From Ectocarpus siliculosus (lineage: Eukaryota; Sar; Phaeophyceae; Ectocarpales; Ectocarpaceae), in contig FN649745.1 of the NCBI GenBank assembly GCA_000310025.1, forward strand, positions 1,024,884 through 1,088,883: a DNA stretch of 64,000 nt. The letters run 5' to 3'. A model generated the notes under the pieces. That model did no database searches, was not told where the DNA came from, and saw nothing but the letters and a program-made list of their open reading frames with translations. The translations under genes were made by a program, and so were the position numbers. Positions 24,201 to 35,700 of this stretch are shown piece after piece (positions within the stretch are counted from its first letter, which is position 1; each line of letters begins with the position of its first letter).

Positions 24201-27200
24201 GGGAATTATAGAGGGATAACCCTGTTGAGCACAGTGGGGAAACTGTTTGGCAAGATGATAGACAATAGAATGGGAGACATGTTGGAGGGGAAACAAAAGA
24301 TCAGCGAACAAGCTGGATTTAGACCAGATCGTAGTTGTGTAGACCATGTATATACGTTGAGTAAAATTATTCAAGGTAGGAAAGACGCCGGGCGTACGAC
24401 ATACTGTTTATTCCTAGATGTACAAAAAGCCTACGACACCGTATGGCGCAATGGATTGTGGAAAAAGATGTGGGACATCGGGATCCGGGGGGAAATGTGG
24501 AGGATGTTGAAAAAGATGACAGAATGCACAAGAAGTGCGGTGATGTTGGATGGGGAAATTTCGAAGTACGTGGATATACTCCAAGGAGTCGCACAGGGCT
24601 GTACGATGTCACCCACTCTCTTTAAGATTTACATCAACGATTTGATAAGGGCGGTTGAAGCAGTAAGACAGGGAGTCCAAGTAGGGGGAAAGAGTGTGTC
24701 CGGACTGATGTTTGCAGATGATTTCGTGGGGGTATCCGAAACACCAGAAGGGTTGCAAGAACAAATAGATGCGGCGGTAGGATACACCCGAAAATGGAGA
24801 CTGTCGGCGAACGTAGGAAAATGCGCAGTAGTGGTCTGTAACGAAGACAAGAAAAATCCCGTAGAATTCAAATGGAAATGGGGGAAGGAAGAACTACCGG
24901 TAGTAGACAAGTATACGTACCTGGGAGTAGAGATTTCGAAGGAGTGCTCATGGGACGCACACATAGCGAAGTTGATTGGGAAGGGTAAAGCTCAGATAGG
25001 CAAGATGGACGAGATCCTTACGGACCCACACCTAGACACTAGGATTAAGAGGTGTATTTTCTTGAATGTGATTGTACCTAAGCTAGAGTATGCAGGAGAG
25101 GTATGGGAAGATAACGAAAAGGCCGTCAAGCAGCTGGAAACGGTGCAGATGGCAGCGGCCAAGAAAATACTAGGATGTTCAAGTACAACGAGCAACACTG
25201 TATTGAGAGCAGAATTGGGAATGTACTCTCTTAAAACAAAGAGAGACATCCAGAAGTTGAATTGGCAGTACAAGGTAAGTAGAATGTCGGACGATAGACT
25301 ACCAGCCATCGTTGACAAGGCAGCTTGGGGAAAAGCGACTCCAGGGAAGAAGGGAATCAGATGGGACAAGGTGGTAGAGAAGGTTTGGAAGGAGATAGGA
25401 GACGAGGAGGAGACGTTGGACACGGAAGGGTTCGGGGGGTTCAAGACGAAAGTCAAGGAGATGCTAGAAAGTAGGGAGGAGGCAACCCTTCGGAAGAAGG
25501 TACGAAGCGAAGACCACTTGGAGATATACGGGAAGTTGAAAGAAGGGATAGGGATGAAGACGTACTTGGACGGCCCCATGGACTACGCGAAAAAGCTGAA
25601 ATTGCAATTTCGAGTAGGCGATCTGGACTTGCCAGAACGGAGGAAGGGGTATACCAGCCGTAGGAGAGAGGAAGAGGAGGATAGACACACATGTCCATGT
25701 GGCAAATCGGAGGAGAGTAGACCCCACATAGTTGGGGAGTGTGAGTTGTACAGGAAGGAAAGAGAGGATCTCGAGGAGGAAATGAGACAGAGAGGGTGTG
25801 ACATGGACAAATTTGGTAAATTAGACAACAGCGAAAAAACGATCGCGATAATTGGGGATAGATGGTGGGCACAAGAGGCCCTAGAGGACGGGGACAAGAT
25901 GTGCAAGAAATTTTTATGGAGTTTGTGGCAGAAACGTAAAGAGCTCCCAAATGTTGGTGGTGTCTCTAGTAGGGTAGGAACGGTGCTCCGTCTCGAAAGG
26001 GACGCGTGGTCAATGGTCAAATGACTACGGCAAGCAACAAATGAGTACGCCCCCCCCCCCCCCCCCTCCTTGTATTTTTCATCCCAATAAACCCGTACTC
26101 CATTCACGCTGCCCTGGGCCGCTTACTTCAACCGCATTGGGGCTCTTCCTCCCGGTTGGGGTGGTTCCCTCCTAATCAATATGCAACAATACCTCTTTTG
26201 GTCCCAAATCGCTTTTGGTTTTCGCCCCCCTTCATGAACGTTTCCGGCGGTACAACGCGAGCCCGAAGTTCTTAGCAGAGCGAAGGATGATGCATTTCCT
26301 GGCGTATACCCAGCTGTGCACTCCCTGTGCGTGATCAACGCTCCGTCCCTTTTGGGGACACCTTGAACCCGGGTGAGGTTCTCTACCTCCTGCTCTTCTC
26401 TTTTGTGTTGTGTTTTGGGGGGAGAGGGGACGTCTGTTGCCGGGAGCGCCGCATGCATCTTTCGACACGGCGTCTGACTTGTTTTTCGCAGTGTCTTGCT
26501 TCCTTCGCAAGAAAAGAGGTCAAACCGTACAACGGCTATCTCTTCTCGCCGTCTCTTTCTGAACTCACAGCGCAGGCGGTGCGTTCATCATGAATTAGAC
26601 TCATCACCGAAGACACAAATTACTTGGGCTCCTACCTTGGAGAGCACGTTGACATGAGGCAGCTCAAGCCTCAGCATGACCATGAGCGAAAGCAACGCCG
26701 CAGAGATGAACAGAGACGGGTTCCTTCCGCCAAAAAGCGGTGTTCGGGAGAGGGGGTCCGGGTTTGGGGACAGGGTTAGCTGAGCTGCAGAGGTAAGGAA
26801 CAGCGACGCAAAAGCTCGGAATTTAATTGCGAGGCATTCAACCCAAAGCAGTACAGCATAGTGGAGACCCGACTTTTTTCAAGGATACCAGAACGAACGA
26901 GTGAACCTCGCGTACTGCACATTTGCTACGTGTACGCTTCCGTCGATATCACCAAGACGTCGATGTGGTAGCCAAATGGTAGCTCCTCTCTCACCCGCAG
27001 TGGTACGCGTCGACAAGGTGTACCGCGGCCAGCCTGACGTCATCCTTCTGGAGCCGCTGCACAAGGTTCTGCACACAGAAACAGTGCGTGAAAAGCTCCA
27101 CCTGTTGTGTTTGTTGGATGCACGAGACAGCAACAATAATACCCGGTGATGGGTAAGCCGTCTCGATGACATGGCCAAAAAACAGGACAGCAGTGAGGAT

Positions 27201-28285
27201 ATAGGGTATCGCTCCACCAGGGCGTAGCTGCGGCGCCTCTGTCCCTAGAGATCAAATAATCTGAGGCTAGAAAAAATTAGCGTGTCTAGGAAGGGGAGGC
27301 GGCGCTTGTGTGCCAGTAACACCCGGTCACAACGAGACGCACATCGCCCTGGAGAGTTTACCGTGTGTGCTCGCCGAGAAGCAAGACGGCCTGCTCAATG
27401 CGAACAGGGTGGAACAATGCTGAGTGCTCTTGTACGCAACTCGGTTACCCGCGGGGTGACACTCAGAACGTGAAACAAATAAACATCGCAGGTGCGGGTC
27501 GGCTCTTCTGAGATCGTGAACGACTGCATCCACGAACGCATCGAAGGATATCAAAACCCCTTTTCTCCGCTACGGCCGCATGCACGGGACGACGCACGCC
27601 GAGATAGATAGACTGGATGGATATCACGCGGGATCCTTTTCTCGTCGTGTTGTTGCAGCATGAGATCTGCCCACACATACAGTATACATCTCTACAAGTA
27701 CCTGTCCTGGGAAGTCGAAGATGAGGTGCTTCTGGGTGAGGCCGTCGAGCTTCTCCATTAGCCAGTCCACGTTCTTCTCCAGGTACTCCAGGCAGTACAG
27801 CATGGCGCCGTTGGGGCCCAGGTTGAACTCTTCCATGACCCCCTGTGCTTCGGCGGCGGCATCACAGGAAAAACATCGCGGGAGGAGGTGTGCGTGCTAC
27901 TGTAGTGTATGCACACTTTGCATTGTAGCTTTCCACAAGGGCAGAGATTTTAAACTCAAACACGTTGCTCACCTCCGCTGCTTAGGATCAGCAGTAGTCT
28001 AGGGCTATCTCATGGCAAAGGCCTACGCACTACGAAGTTCAACTATCTCCGAGCTCGCTACGTGCGTTGCAACCTTCCTGCTACGTGTGCTCTCACCTCC
28101 ACAGACACCAGCTCTTGGATGTCCACGGCTGCAGCGTACGGCAACCCCTCGCCGTGGTTGGCTGGGTCAAGATTGATCACCGCCGTGTCCCTGCCGATCG
28201 CCTTCATATACTGGCACATGCCGAGGCAGTACGTGGTCTTGCCGGAGCCTGGCGGCCCCACCACGACCTGCCCAAACCGCACCAT
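18297..28285 (-). CDS. GPN2: GPN-loop GTPase 2
   Basis: A GPN-loop GTPase implicated in RNA polymerase assembly and nuclear import in eukaryotes. Exons in transcript order: 28285-28097, 27842-27702, 27101-26995, 26723-26636, 19681-19169, 18572-18297 (stop). They total 1,314 nt (437 residues) and phases agree at every junction. Visible are the P-loop [10 protein letters not shown] (residues 10-19), NLDPAN, the GPN motif in [20 protein letters not shown], and the C-terminal [12 protein letters not shown] shared with GPN2 rather than GPN1 or GPN3. The family is usually near 310 residues; the excess is an insertion of about 100 residues rich in Gly, Asp, Arg and Ser in exon 5. The first ATG upstream (28336) is less likely, since homologues begin just before FGQ. 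Intron 4 is 6.95 kb and includes the assembly gap. Confidence 0.95.
21037..21108 (+). tRNA. tRNA-Trp (anticodon CCA)
   Basis: The 72-nt cloverleaf reads as follows. The acceptor stem GGACCCG pairs with CGGGTTC (one G-U and six standard pairs), followed by discriminator A. The D arm is GCGC-AATGGTA-ACGC and the anticodon arm TCAGA-TTCCAGT-CCTGA gives anticodon CCA. The T arm is AGGAG-TTCGATT-CTCCT with A- and B-box-like GTGGCGCAATGG and GTTCGATTC. No intron is present. Two stem mismatches (one in the D stem, one closing the anticodon stem) mean it may be diverged. It lies opposite to GPN2 within that gene's intron 4. Confidence 0.9.
21128..21133 (+). terminator. RNA polymerase III T-run terminator
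   Basis: Six T residues start 20 bp after the tRNA-Trp end, the expected form and place of a Pol III terminator. Confidence 0.6.
22964..23169. repeat. Two-copy 107-bp tandem repeat beside the gap
   Basis: Each unit has a C run of 12-13, ATCTTCCCGTCCCCCACGG, and a stretch ending AAAACAAGCCGATTCACTTTC. The units are practically identical, with a 107-bp period. The complement of this unit recurs at 35328-35428, and its GCCGAG..CACGAAGTGAAT..GGCTTGTTTT edge recurs near 61,603. The tandem array probably caused the adjoining assembly gap. Confidence 0.8.
23189..24023. other. Assembly gap (835 N)
   Basis: An uninterrupted run of N. A repeat lies on the left and a LINE on the right, so both edges are repetitive. 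Confidence 1.
24024..26104 (+). mobile_element. Non-LTR retrotransposon (LINE), 5' part missing or in gap
   Basis: The visible part begins within the reverse transcriptase N-terminal region ([12 protein letters not shown] at the gap edge). It runs through the RT and a Cys-rich C-terminal domain to a 3' end with a C run at about 26,050-26,066. Downstream is CCCAATAAACCC, possibly a polyadenylation signal. No endonuclease is seen; it would lie in or left of the gap. Fragments of related 3' ends are found at 2322, 8672, 34977, 61163, 62437 and 63262. Confidence 0.88.
24120..26024 (+). pseudogene. LINE reverse transcriptase ORF (broken at 5' end)
   Basis: The open frame of 634 codons carries reverse transcriptase motifs: [54 protein letters not shown] and the catalytic FADD. 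A C-terminal [17 protein letters not shown] zinc-binding motif and a Trp-rich tail follow. RT copies RNA into DNA for element insertion. Upstream of 24,120 the coding match continues but in other frames, with a stop at 24,063 and at least one frame change near 24,134. The ATG given is therefore not a true start and the copy is likely dead. Codon use is more A-rich than the host genes. Confidence 0.85.
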
Positions 28286-28554
28286 CGCCAAGCTTGCCAC
28301 AGAGCGGAGAGAGGAAAGCAGCAAGGGCAGCGTCAAGCTGCCTGTTGTGTTGCGGCAGAGGTGCGGATGCGGATGCGGCGGGACTCGGGACTCGGGGAAT
28401 GCGGGAGGTCCGTAATGTCGCGAGGCGTTTTGGTTGTGTGTGGGGATCTACCCGCCATTCTTGGATCGTATCTTTCGGAGAGAGGGGAAAACTAGGCTCC
28501 ACTGCAGTCCTCGCGCTGAGCGGCACCGCTCAAACTGTCACCGACACACGGGCA
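28286..28554. promoter_or_regulatory. Divergent upstream region between GPN2 and the 28,555 gene
   Basis: The two start codons face away from each other across 269 bp of GC-rich DNA. It must hold the core promoter and 5' UTR of GPN2 and possibly those of the plus-strand gene. No clear TATA box is seen. Confidence 0.5.
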
Positions 28555-30836
28555 ATGCACTCGTTGAAGGAACTGCGCGCAGAGAACGCAGCAAAACGGC
28601 TCAGCAGTGATCGCACGGCCGAAGATGCGGATGGTACCTCGTCCCCGGCCGCGGCACCAACAGCAACACCTGCTGCTACTGCTGCGCCACGTGCAGGGAG
28701 GACGCTTGCACCGATCGGCTCCACCGGCTCTCTTCCTCCATCAGACGCAGCAGCACCAGCAGAACCAACCGCGGGTGATGACGACGCCCAACAGCGTGAA
28801 GACCGAGAGGCGAGAAGACGGAGACGCCTGAGAAGACGGCGAGAACGAGAACAGCGGGAGAACGCCGGCGGCGACGACAATAGCAAGGTTAGCGTCGACG
28901 ACAACACAACGGCTGTGTCAGGTACATCGCAGACGAGCACTTCACGGATGGATGAGGATGAAGAAGGAGGAAGTACACCCACTGCTCGTGATACGGGCGC
29001 ACCCCTAGAAGGAAGAGCGGGCAGAGGTTCGAAAAGGGAAAATAACGAACGGGTCGGAGCTGGACCGCCAAGAAGCCGCCATCCGCCTGCAGCAGGGGCC
29101 CCTTTTGTTGCGGAGGAGAAAGCCGCAGGCGGCGACAAGAAGGTTGATCCTGAAAAAAGTAGAAGTGATTTAGAAAAGCCTCTCAGTGCGCGTGGAGCTC
29201 CTCCAAAAGAAAAGCCTAAGAAGGAGCTTACGCCACTTGAGGCAAGAAGAGCACGTATCGAGCAGCAAAAGCGGGAAGAGGTGAGCCAAAAAAGTGGGTA
29301 ATAAGTAATTTTCTCTTGGAATTCATGCCACAGAAATTGCGTGGTCTGTGCTTCATAAACCATAGTTTAGCATAGTCTAAACCTTTGGGTCCCATGTCGC
29401 TAGGTTCTATTGTTCCAACAGCAACAAGAAACTCTATATCTCTCTTAGTCCGCCATGTTTTTACTCCAATGGAAGCCACTTTCCATATTTGCAGGATGCC
29501 TATCTAGCCTCATGGACAAAACTGACGTTTGCGTAAACTGCTGTCTACATAGGTTGAGCGGACATCAGGGGGCTCTATCGAATCACCTCGATCGGGGGGG
29601 GCTAATCTGCCACGGGAAACACTAGACACGAAGGGCGATGCGAAATCTCGGGGCCAGGCCGAACGTGCCAATAGCCGCATTGATTCTGATCGGGGAGATT
29701 CAGCCAGAGATACCGGCAGCAGGAACAACAACCGGACCGGCCAAGCAACTGCAACAGGCAGCCTTCAAGCTGGTGGGAGAGGCTCGGGCGTAGAGCATAA
29801 CGTAGGAAAGGAGGGTACTCCAGCTGTGCAAAGTGACAACGAGGTGGGGGGCAGCGGTACGGAACACGATCCACTCATTCCCGAGGGCAGAACCTCAGAG
29901 CGAAAGCCTAGAAACGGCGACGGCGCCGTCACAGGAAAACAGCCGGAGACAGCCCAAGAGGAGAAGAAGGCCGAACGCGAAGCGGTGCAAACCGCGGGAG
30001 ACGCTGATGGAGTCGGAACCGCAGCCCCCGGTGACAACGCCAACGATCTCCTCGAGGGTGCCGCTGGTGGCGATGGTGGCCGTTTCCGAGGGATGCGAAG
30101 CCGCATGAAGCAAGCGGGGAAGGGCCTGATGACAAAGAAGAGCCCAGCGTCGTCGGTTCGTCGAGGGAAAGAAGCCGAGAACCAAGCCAGCAGCGGAACC
30201 GCAAGAAAGGAAGACGAACACCCTGGGACAGTGGGGCGCACGAGCTCTGGAACGACGGGGGGCACGAGCTCTGGCGATGCCTTGTCCGACACGGAAGGCG
30301 AGCGTGAAGAGGAAAGGGCGGGGAAGGCTGGAGGAGAAGACAACAGTCTGATTGGAGCCGGCGGCGTCCAGAATACACCAGAAAATCGAGGCGATGACTC
30401 CGACACGGCAAGGTGGGGGCGGCCTACTGTAGTCACAGCAAGCTGTAGAGGTTGTAGACGCGGTGACAAGCTAATGTGCCAGGCACGACGGTGACTGGGC
30501 GTGATGTCAACCAAAAAATTGAGTGCTTTAGCAGCAACAGCCGTGAGCCAAATCTTACCTCATGCGTGAAAGTTCTGGACGTTGTTGGCCGAAATTTACC
30601 CCAAATGGGATTTAGGAGCTGTTGGGATTTGGCGGGTGACACTACTGTACCTATATGCCACGTATCCCACCTTCCGTTCGATAGCGAGATTGTTCTTGTC
30701 GCTAAACGTTAGTGAGACGGAGGACCAAGATGAGTTCGATGCAGATAGAGACGAAGGTGGTCAGGAGCGGAAGAACAAATGGACACGGAGCAAAGACAAG
30801 AGCTTGGCCGACGCCCCGCTAACGGGAGACAAAGAA
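28555..30836 (+). CDS. Uncharacterised charged low-complexity protein
   Basis: I do not recognise a family. Exon 1 is 28555-29280 (starts MHSLKELRAENAAKRL, ends at donor GAG|GTGAGC). Exon 2 opens at 29553 after TAG in the same phase and stays open to a stop at 30492, or is spliced near 30,411. Unspliced there, the product is about 555 residues. It is rich in Arg, Glu, Ala, Gly and Ser with a run of Arg/Glu (RRRRLRRRREREQRE) and a Lys/Glu segment before the first intron, so it is probably disordered. A further open segment at about 30,570-30,836 (LAEIYPKWDLGAVGIW, then acidic) ends at a good donor (GAA|GTGAGTA). More open sequence follows to 31,274, so the 3' structure is unresolved. It diverges from GPN2 and precedes B9D2. 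Confidence 0.5.
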
Positions 30837-31930
30837 GTGAGTATATGAAGCATTTCGGCAGAGGATCACAATCCTCCAAATATGTTAGCCGAAAATGGGA
30901 CCGTACACATGGGGATCTTTCCGAGTAGATGACATGGGCGACTCAGATGGCATCCGCGACTCCTTTCGGAAAATACAACCGTGGTATCTGTCGAGACTTC
31001 ATGTATTGGTTATGGCCAGATTTTCTTGTTTCTCCCGTATGCCCGATGTGAAAAGTCCCCGTTTCTGTTCACCGCGCACAACTCTGTCGGTGCACAGGTA
31101 ACGCTAGGTCACGTGGTCGACCGAAAAATGCGGGAGATGGGCTACATCAGAAAACCGGCCGTGAACGAGCTGAAGAACCGACGTTCCCTCCGGGATAGGG
31201 TGGCCGCAGAAGGCGCACCGGAGGTAGGGTTAGACTGGGCGACAGAGAGCCCGACTATCATCCGTTGGCTTTGAAGGCCCCCACTCGGATGGTACAAGAG
31301 TTTGCGGTCCTCACCAGAGAGGAAAATCACTACTGAGTACGACAGCAGTTGCATGGAATCGTCAACCCTGTCCACATCTCGTTCCTGACCGAATGGACGC
31401 TATTTGCAGCGGAAAGGTTGAGCGGGGTAAAGAGCAGGGAGTTCTCGGCGGTTAATGGTTCTGCGGCAATTTTCCGGCTCCCGGACATGCAAATCTTGGT
31501 GCCAACTCCAGAAGCTAGAATAATTGAATGCATCTGTATGTGATTGTCGCTCCATGCACGTTCCGTTGTGGAACAACCCTTTATCCCGCGGAAACCCAAG
31601 GACCACGAAGACTCGTCTGTTGCCTCCCAGAACTTGTTCGCCTTTGAATTGCTCGCAAGCATAACACAGAACCACGCACGACCTACGGCGTGCGGTAGTT
31701 TTCGTCTCATAATGCGCACAGCACGATGTTCTAAACCATAAAAGTTAGCAGGCGGCACCAAGAGCAGAGAAAAACTTCAAAAGTTCCCCACACGGAGGCA
31801 ACACAACGACGAGGACAGACATCTGCTGAGAGATGCCTTCACGAAACGGTGTCGCGAACAGCGTGCACACGGGTGAAACGAATTTACTTGTTGCACCCGC
31901 TGGAACTCCCTAATATAAACCGGCGAAAAG

Positions 31931-33524
31931 GTGCACTTTATAGGGGAGATCTCGGGGGCGGAAGGCTTTGGGTCGGGGATCTCCTGCCGCTTTCGCGTCG
32001 AGGGCGGTCGGCACTGGACTTGCCTGGCGGGTCTCGAGGAGGGACAGACGCACGTGATGCACATGGACTACGGAGACACGTTCGCGCCGTGGAATCACCC
32101 GGTTGACCTCCACTACACTACCAAGAGCATACAGGTAAACTTCGATGATTTAATTGCTTCCTCGTTCTGCTTGAACAACGGCCAACCAGTAACTCCAACA
32201 ATATGGGGTTACGCGGAGTGAGGGGTTTGAAGAAGGCGGCAGCGTTCTTGTTTCTCCGCGTCGAAGCGGAGGGACCAGGAGACTAGTATTGGCAGATGCG
32301 TTCAACTATTGTCCTTTTCATGAAAAGCAACTGGCGTGCACTGCTGTATTATACACTCCATGTCGAGTCTAAACGTAGCCAGGCAATCAAAACACTGCCG
32401 GACCCGATGACCCGCTGCCGAAACCCGTCGAACTTCTCACTCGTTTCGATGTGTGCCGCCTACACAATGCCCAGGGGTGGCCTCGTATGATGCTGCAGGT
32501 GTGGCAGTTGGATACGCACGGCCGGAACGTGCTCAGGGGGTACGGGTTTCGTCATCTGCCGTCCACCCCTGGCTTTTCCGAGGTTTCGGTACCGTGCTGG
32601 AGACCGAGCGGCAGCATGCAGGTACGTCAGTTGGATCCTGCGATCACGGTGACGTCGTCGTTCAAAGGGACGCCGTTTGCCCTGTGAAGGATAGGGTAGA
32701 CTCTACGAGTTCGTCAAGAACAGAATAGAGACTGGCCTCCCAATGGTGAAACGGGCGGGTCCTAGTGCACGATATTCCACAACAATTGGAATCACAGTCG
32801 GCAACAAAACCAGTGCTACCTGCAGAACGCGCCCGCAACGTAAGAACCCAAGTTAAGACATTATTTATCCTTAAAAAACAACAATGTGTTGGAACTTGAG
32901 CACCATTTGTTTGTGAGCTCGGTTAAGAACTCCTACACTAACCCCTAGACAATCTAGCGACCATTCGTAGCATGACCCTAGGAATACAGTGAGGACCCCA
33001 GCCTCGGCCGAAACTATGTAGAGGTTCTTAAGTGCGGGCGCGTTCTGTATTCCTGAAATACGAACGTAAGTCTGTGAGACGTGGTTCTCCTCATCGTTCA
33101 TACTATACTTGTTGAGAAAACAAAGATGGTTTCTGAGATCGTCTGATCGTTGACCGCAAGATAATGCCCATCAAGCGAAGTAGATTGGTGGGGATCTCTC
33201 AAGGTTTCTCCGCAGAGGTGGGGAAATGTGCTTGAAACGCAACGACATCCTCTGTCGCCTCCGACTGTCCAACGAATCTACCACGCATCCCTTGTGATTA
33301 TTTTGCGTGTACATGTACGGTCTGCTATTGGGTGTTTATCAACGCAGGAGGAAACGGCGGCCTTCTTTCTCGGGGTTACGCCTCGTCTCACGGCCGAGGA
33401 TGCCGTTTTTAACAGGGCGTGGGATCAGCGATGCCGGCTCATCACGCTCCCGGCGGGCACGGTTTGGCTCCAGATGCACGGGCTGTTTCGTAACCTGGAG
33501 GACCAAGGGGTGGACAATATTTGA
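31931..33524 (+). CDS. B9D2: B9 domain-containing protein 2 (ciliary transition zone)
   Basis: B9D2 works with B9D1 and MKS1 at the ciliary transition zone as a gate for membrane proteins. Exons: 31931-32134, 32475-32621, 33348-33524 (stop TGA). They join in phase 0 and encode 175 residues, the family length. Visible features are VHFIGEISGAEGF at the N-terminus, the B9/C2-like core (EEGQTHVMHMDYGD, WNHPVDLHYTTKSIQ, GWPRMMLQVWQLD, GYGFRHLPS) and the C-terminal LFRNLEDQGVD. Exon 1 begins with GTG after an AAAAG acceptor, so the initiating ATG should be in a tiny upstream exon that I could not place. The gene indicates a flagellated life stage. Confidence 0.92.
32891..33040. repeat. Dispersed repeat family, copy 2
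   Basis: Starts GGAACTTGAGCACCA, then TTGTGAGCTCGGTTAAGAAC, TACACTAACCCCTAGACAAT, GCCTCGGCCGAAACTATGTA and TTCTTAAGTGCGGGCG. The order and spacing match the copies at 15181 and (inverted) 36577. It lies in the second B9D2 intron. Confidence 0.6.
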
Positions 33525-34285
33525 TGTTCCAGAGTAGCACTTGTTTTGCTGCCTAGAAGTTACCGTGTGCTAGAGTACAGTGTTTTTCTACTACGTGTTG
33601 GCCTACAGGTGATATCGTTCACAAAGAAAACATGCATGAGATGGTCGTCCAGAGGAGTCCGCACCTTTACATGTCGTGATCTCTGTATTTTTTTTTCCCT
33701 TGGGAATTCGACCGCTGATGCGTCTACGCATAGCGATGTGCTTCATTGGTTGTGGTCGGTGATGATCACTGCCACCCATCGCGCCCTTCCGTCCGTCCTC
33801 CCAGCGTAGAAGCCTTCTTTCGGGCATGCAACGCTCGCGGGACTGTCATTCGGCACCGTCTTGGCGAAACGGCGTTCAATCGAGGGTTAGCTACTGCATC
33901 TCTGATCGTTGCCCTCGAACTTGCGCACACCATTTGAAGCCGACCTTCAGAGACAGACAACATCAAGCCCTATCGTGAACGAACCTTTTTCGATTCTTCT
34001 GTGATCGCGTCGGCGCTAGCTACCTACACATATCTTTGCCCTTTTTAATCCTCCGGCAACACGCGCATGCAACCCACCACCATACAAGTTCGCCCACCAG
34101 ATAGTAGGCCGACTCACGGGCACAACCTCGCCGCAGCGGTTGCTTCCAAACATCCCGGCCAAAGCGACAGGAGGAAGCACGACAACAGGAACAAGCAAGC
34201 TGTCGTGAAACTAAACGATTCGCTTCGGCTCTCTAGCGAACTGTTGGTGGCCTCCATACAACAAACGACAACACGGTAAACGAAC

Positions 34286-34360
<75 letters not shown>

Positions 34361-34976
34361 CTCTAATTTTCACGTACACCCCTGGCTTTTGCCGTCGCAA
34401 AAAAACGTCAAGTAGCGTCGGGCTGCTGTCACCGCTCCATTCATGACACCAGATGCAGCCTGGCACACAACGGGCACACTGGCAGGAGGATGTATCTCGA
34501 AACAAGATATTCGATTTTTGCCCTTCGGCTTGCCAGTCGCGAGCTACCAATAGCCCATTTTTTCTACACGACTATGTATACACGACTATATACCGGCTTT
34601 GGCCGAACCCCCATTCCTCTCAAGGCGACCCAGCCCCCCGTCCGCTAACATCAGAGGCCGCAACACACCATTGAGCAACTACAGCACAATAGACCTGGAT
34701 GGACCACCACCCCGTGTCGCCAAAACCCGAACATCTTCGAAGGCCCCCACAGCCCAAGTAGGAACGGCCCTGAATCTTCTCGGGGCTCATCCTACCCTCC
34801 TCGCTGCTGTACCATCCGAAACTGCCACAACGACAACGACCAAGAACCTTACACACGTCAAAAGATGGACCTTCTTCCCGGAATAATACAGTAGGACAGG
34901 GGCCCCGGGGGCTGGTGGCGTCGTGTGTCGTTCGGGCAGGTGCGAGGGTAGCACGGCGAGACAAGACAGTGTATAA
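33525..34976. other. B9D2 downstream region, no gene recognised
   Basis: It contains the (TC)n microsatellite at 34289 and only short unsupported ORFs. AATAAA-type signals are not obvious immediately after B9D2. Confidence 0.4.
34289..34358. repeat. (TC)35 microsatellite
   Basis: Thirty-five uninterrupted TC units (70 bp). Confidence 0.98.
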
Positions 34977-35428
34977 GGGGGGGGTGTACTCATAGTCGTG
35001 CATGCTGTAGCCGTTAGACCATTGACTTCGCATCCCTACAAAGCCGGGACGGAGGACACCGGGTTCTCACCGGACCAGGCTCTCACATTACCAAGCACGA
35101 AGCGCCGTGAGGTATTCGGCGAGTCGCATGAAGGGTGCGCTGCATCCTGCAAAGGGGGTTCGGCATCTTGTGCTTACTTCCTTGCGTACGAACGACAGCT
35201 GCGTATGACTTATTTTATTTTCTGGTGCTTTCACTTCCAGAGACAGTTATAAGCACTGTGTAACTGCCTCGAGGATGCTTTACCATTTTAACACAACGTG
35301 GTGAACAGCGAGGTAAAAAAAAAAACTGGTAACCTGGTTGCCGAGTTCACGAAGTGAATTGGCTTGTTTTACAACGTCGTTGCCAAGCGACGAAAACCCA
35401 ACCCCGATGGCAAACACCGGGGGGGGGG
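34977..35428 (-). mobile_element. LINE 3'-end fragment plus associated repeat
   Basis: From the G run at about 34,977 the minus strand reads as the 3' end of the LINE family (complement of GTACTCATAGTCGTGCATGC and GTTAGACCATTGAC). The match to the arms at 61163 and 62437 continues for about 325 bp to ACACAACGTGGTG at about 35,302. After an A run, 35328-35428 is an inverted copy of the 107-bp unit beside the assembly gap, ending in another G run. No intact ORF. Confidence 0.7.
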
Positions 35429-35700
35429 AGGGTGTAAGGGGTGGGGAAAAACATGAGGTGGGTCTCCAGGATCGCAAGTGTACGGAGAGGTGTGGTTAGG
35501 CCTCCGCCCATCGAAGAACGGCTCTCTACCGCACAGTATCCAGGGTGCAGGACGGTCGACCAACAAGGGGCACGCCGATTGGTACGCACCACCGCGTACC
35601 ATCCAAACAGCAAGGTCCACAAGGTCTTCTAATATATATGTCGAAAGAGGAAAAAAATAAAACCCTCAAAACGCCGAATTGTGAGAGGTTCACCGTGTAC

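Larger units (their letters stand above)
19682..26635 (-). other. GPN2 intron 4 (about 7 kb, contains gap)
   Basis: The donor AAG|GTAGG is at 26636/26635 and the acceptor TAG|GTCGAC at 19682/19681. The intron holds the tRNA-Trp gene, a two-copy 107-bp repeat, 835 N and the LINE copy. It is far longer than the other introns in this gene, mainly because of the insertions. No further GPN2 exon is needed to join the two sides in frame. Confidence 0.75.

Noticed and set aside
23001..24374. Long minus-strand ORF across the gap
   Set aside because: Most of it is translated N and carries no information.
25453..26107. Minus-strand ORFs over the LINE
   Set aside because: Complement of the reverse transcriptase frame; no motif.
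28530..29363. 277-codon minus-strand ORF opposite the 28,555 gene
   Set aside because: It is the GC-rich shadow of the plus-strand frame, which has a plausible start, donor and in-phase next exon; the minus frame shows no family signal.
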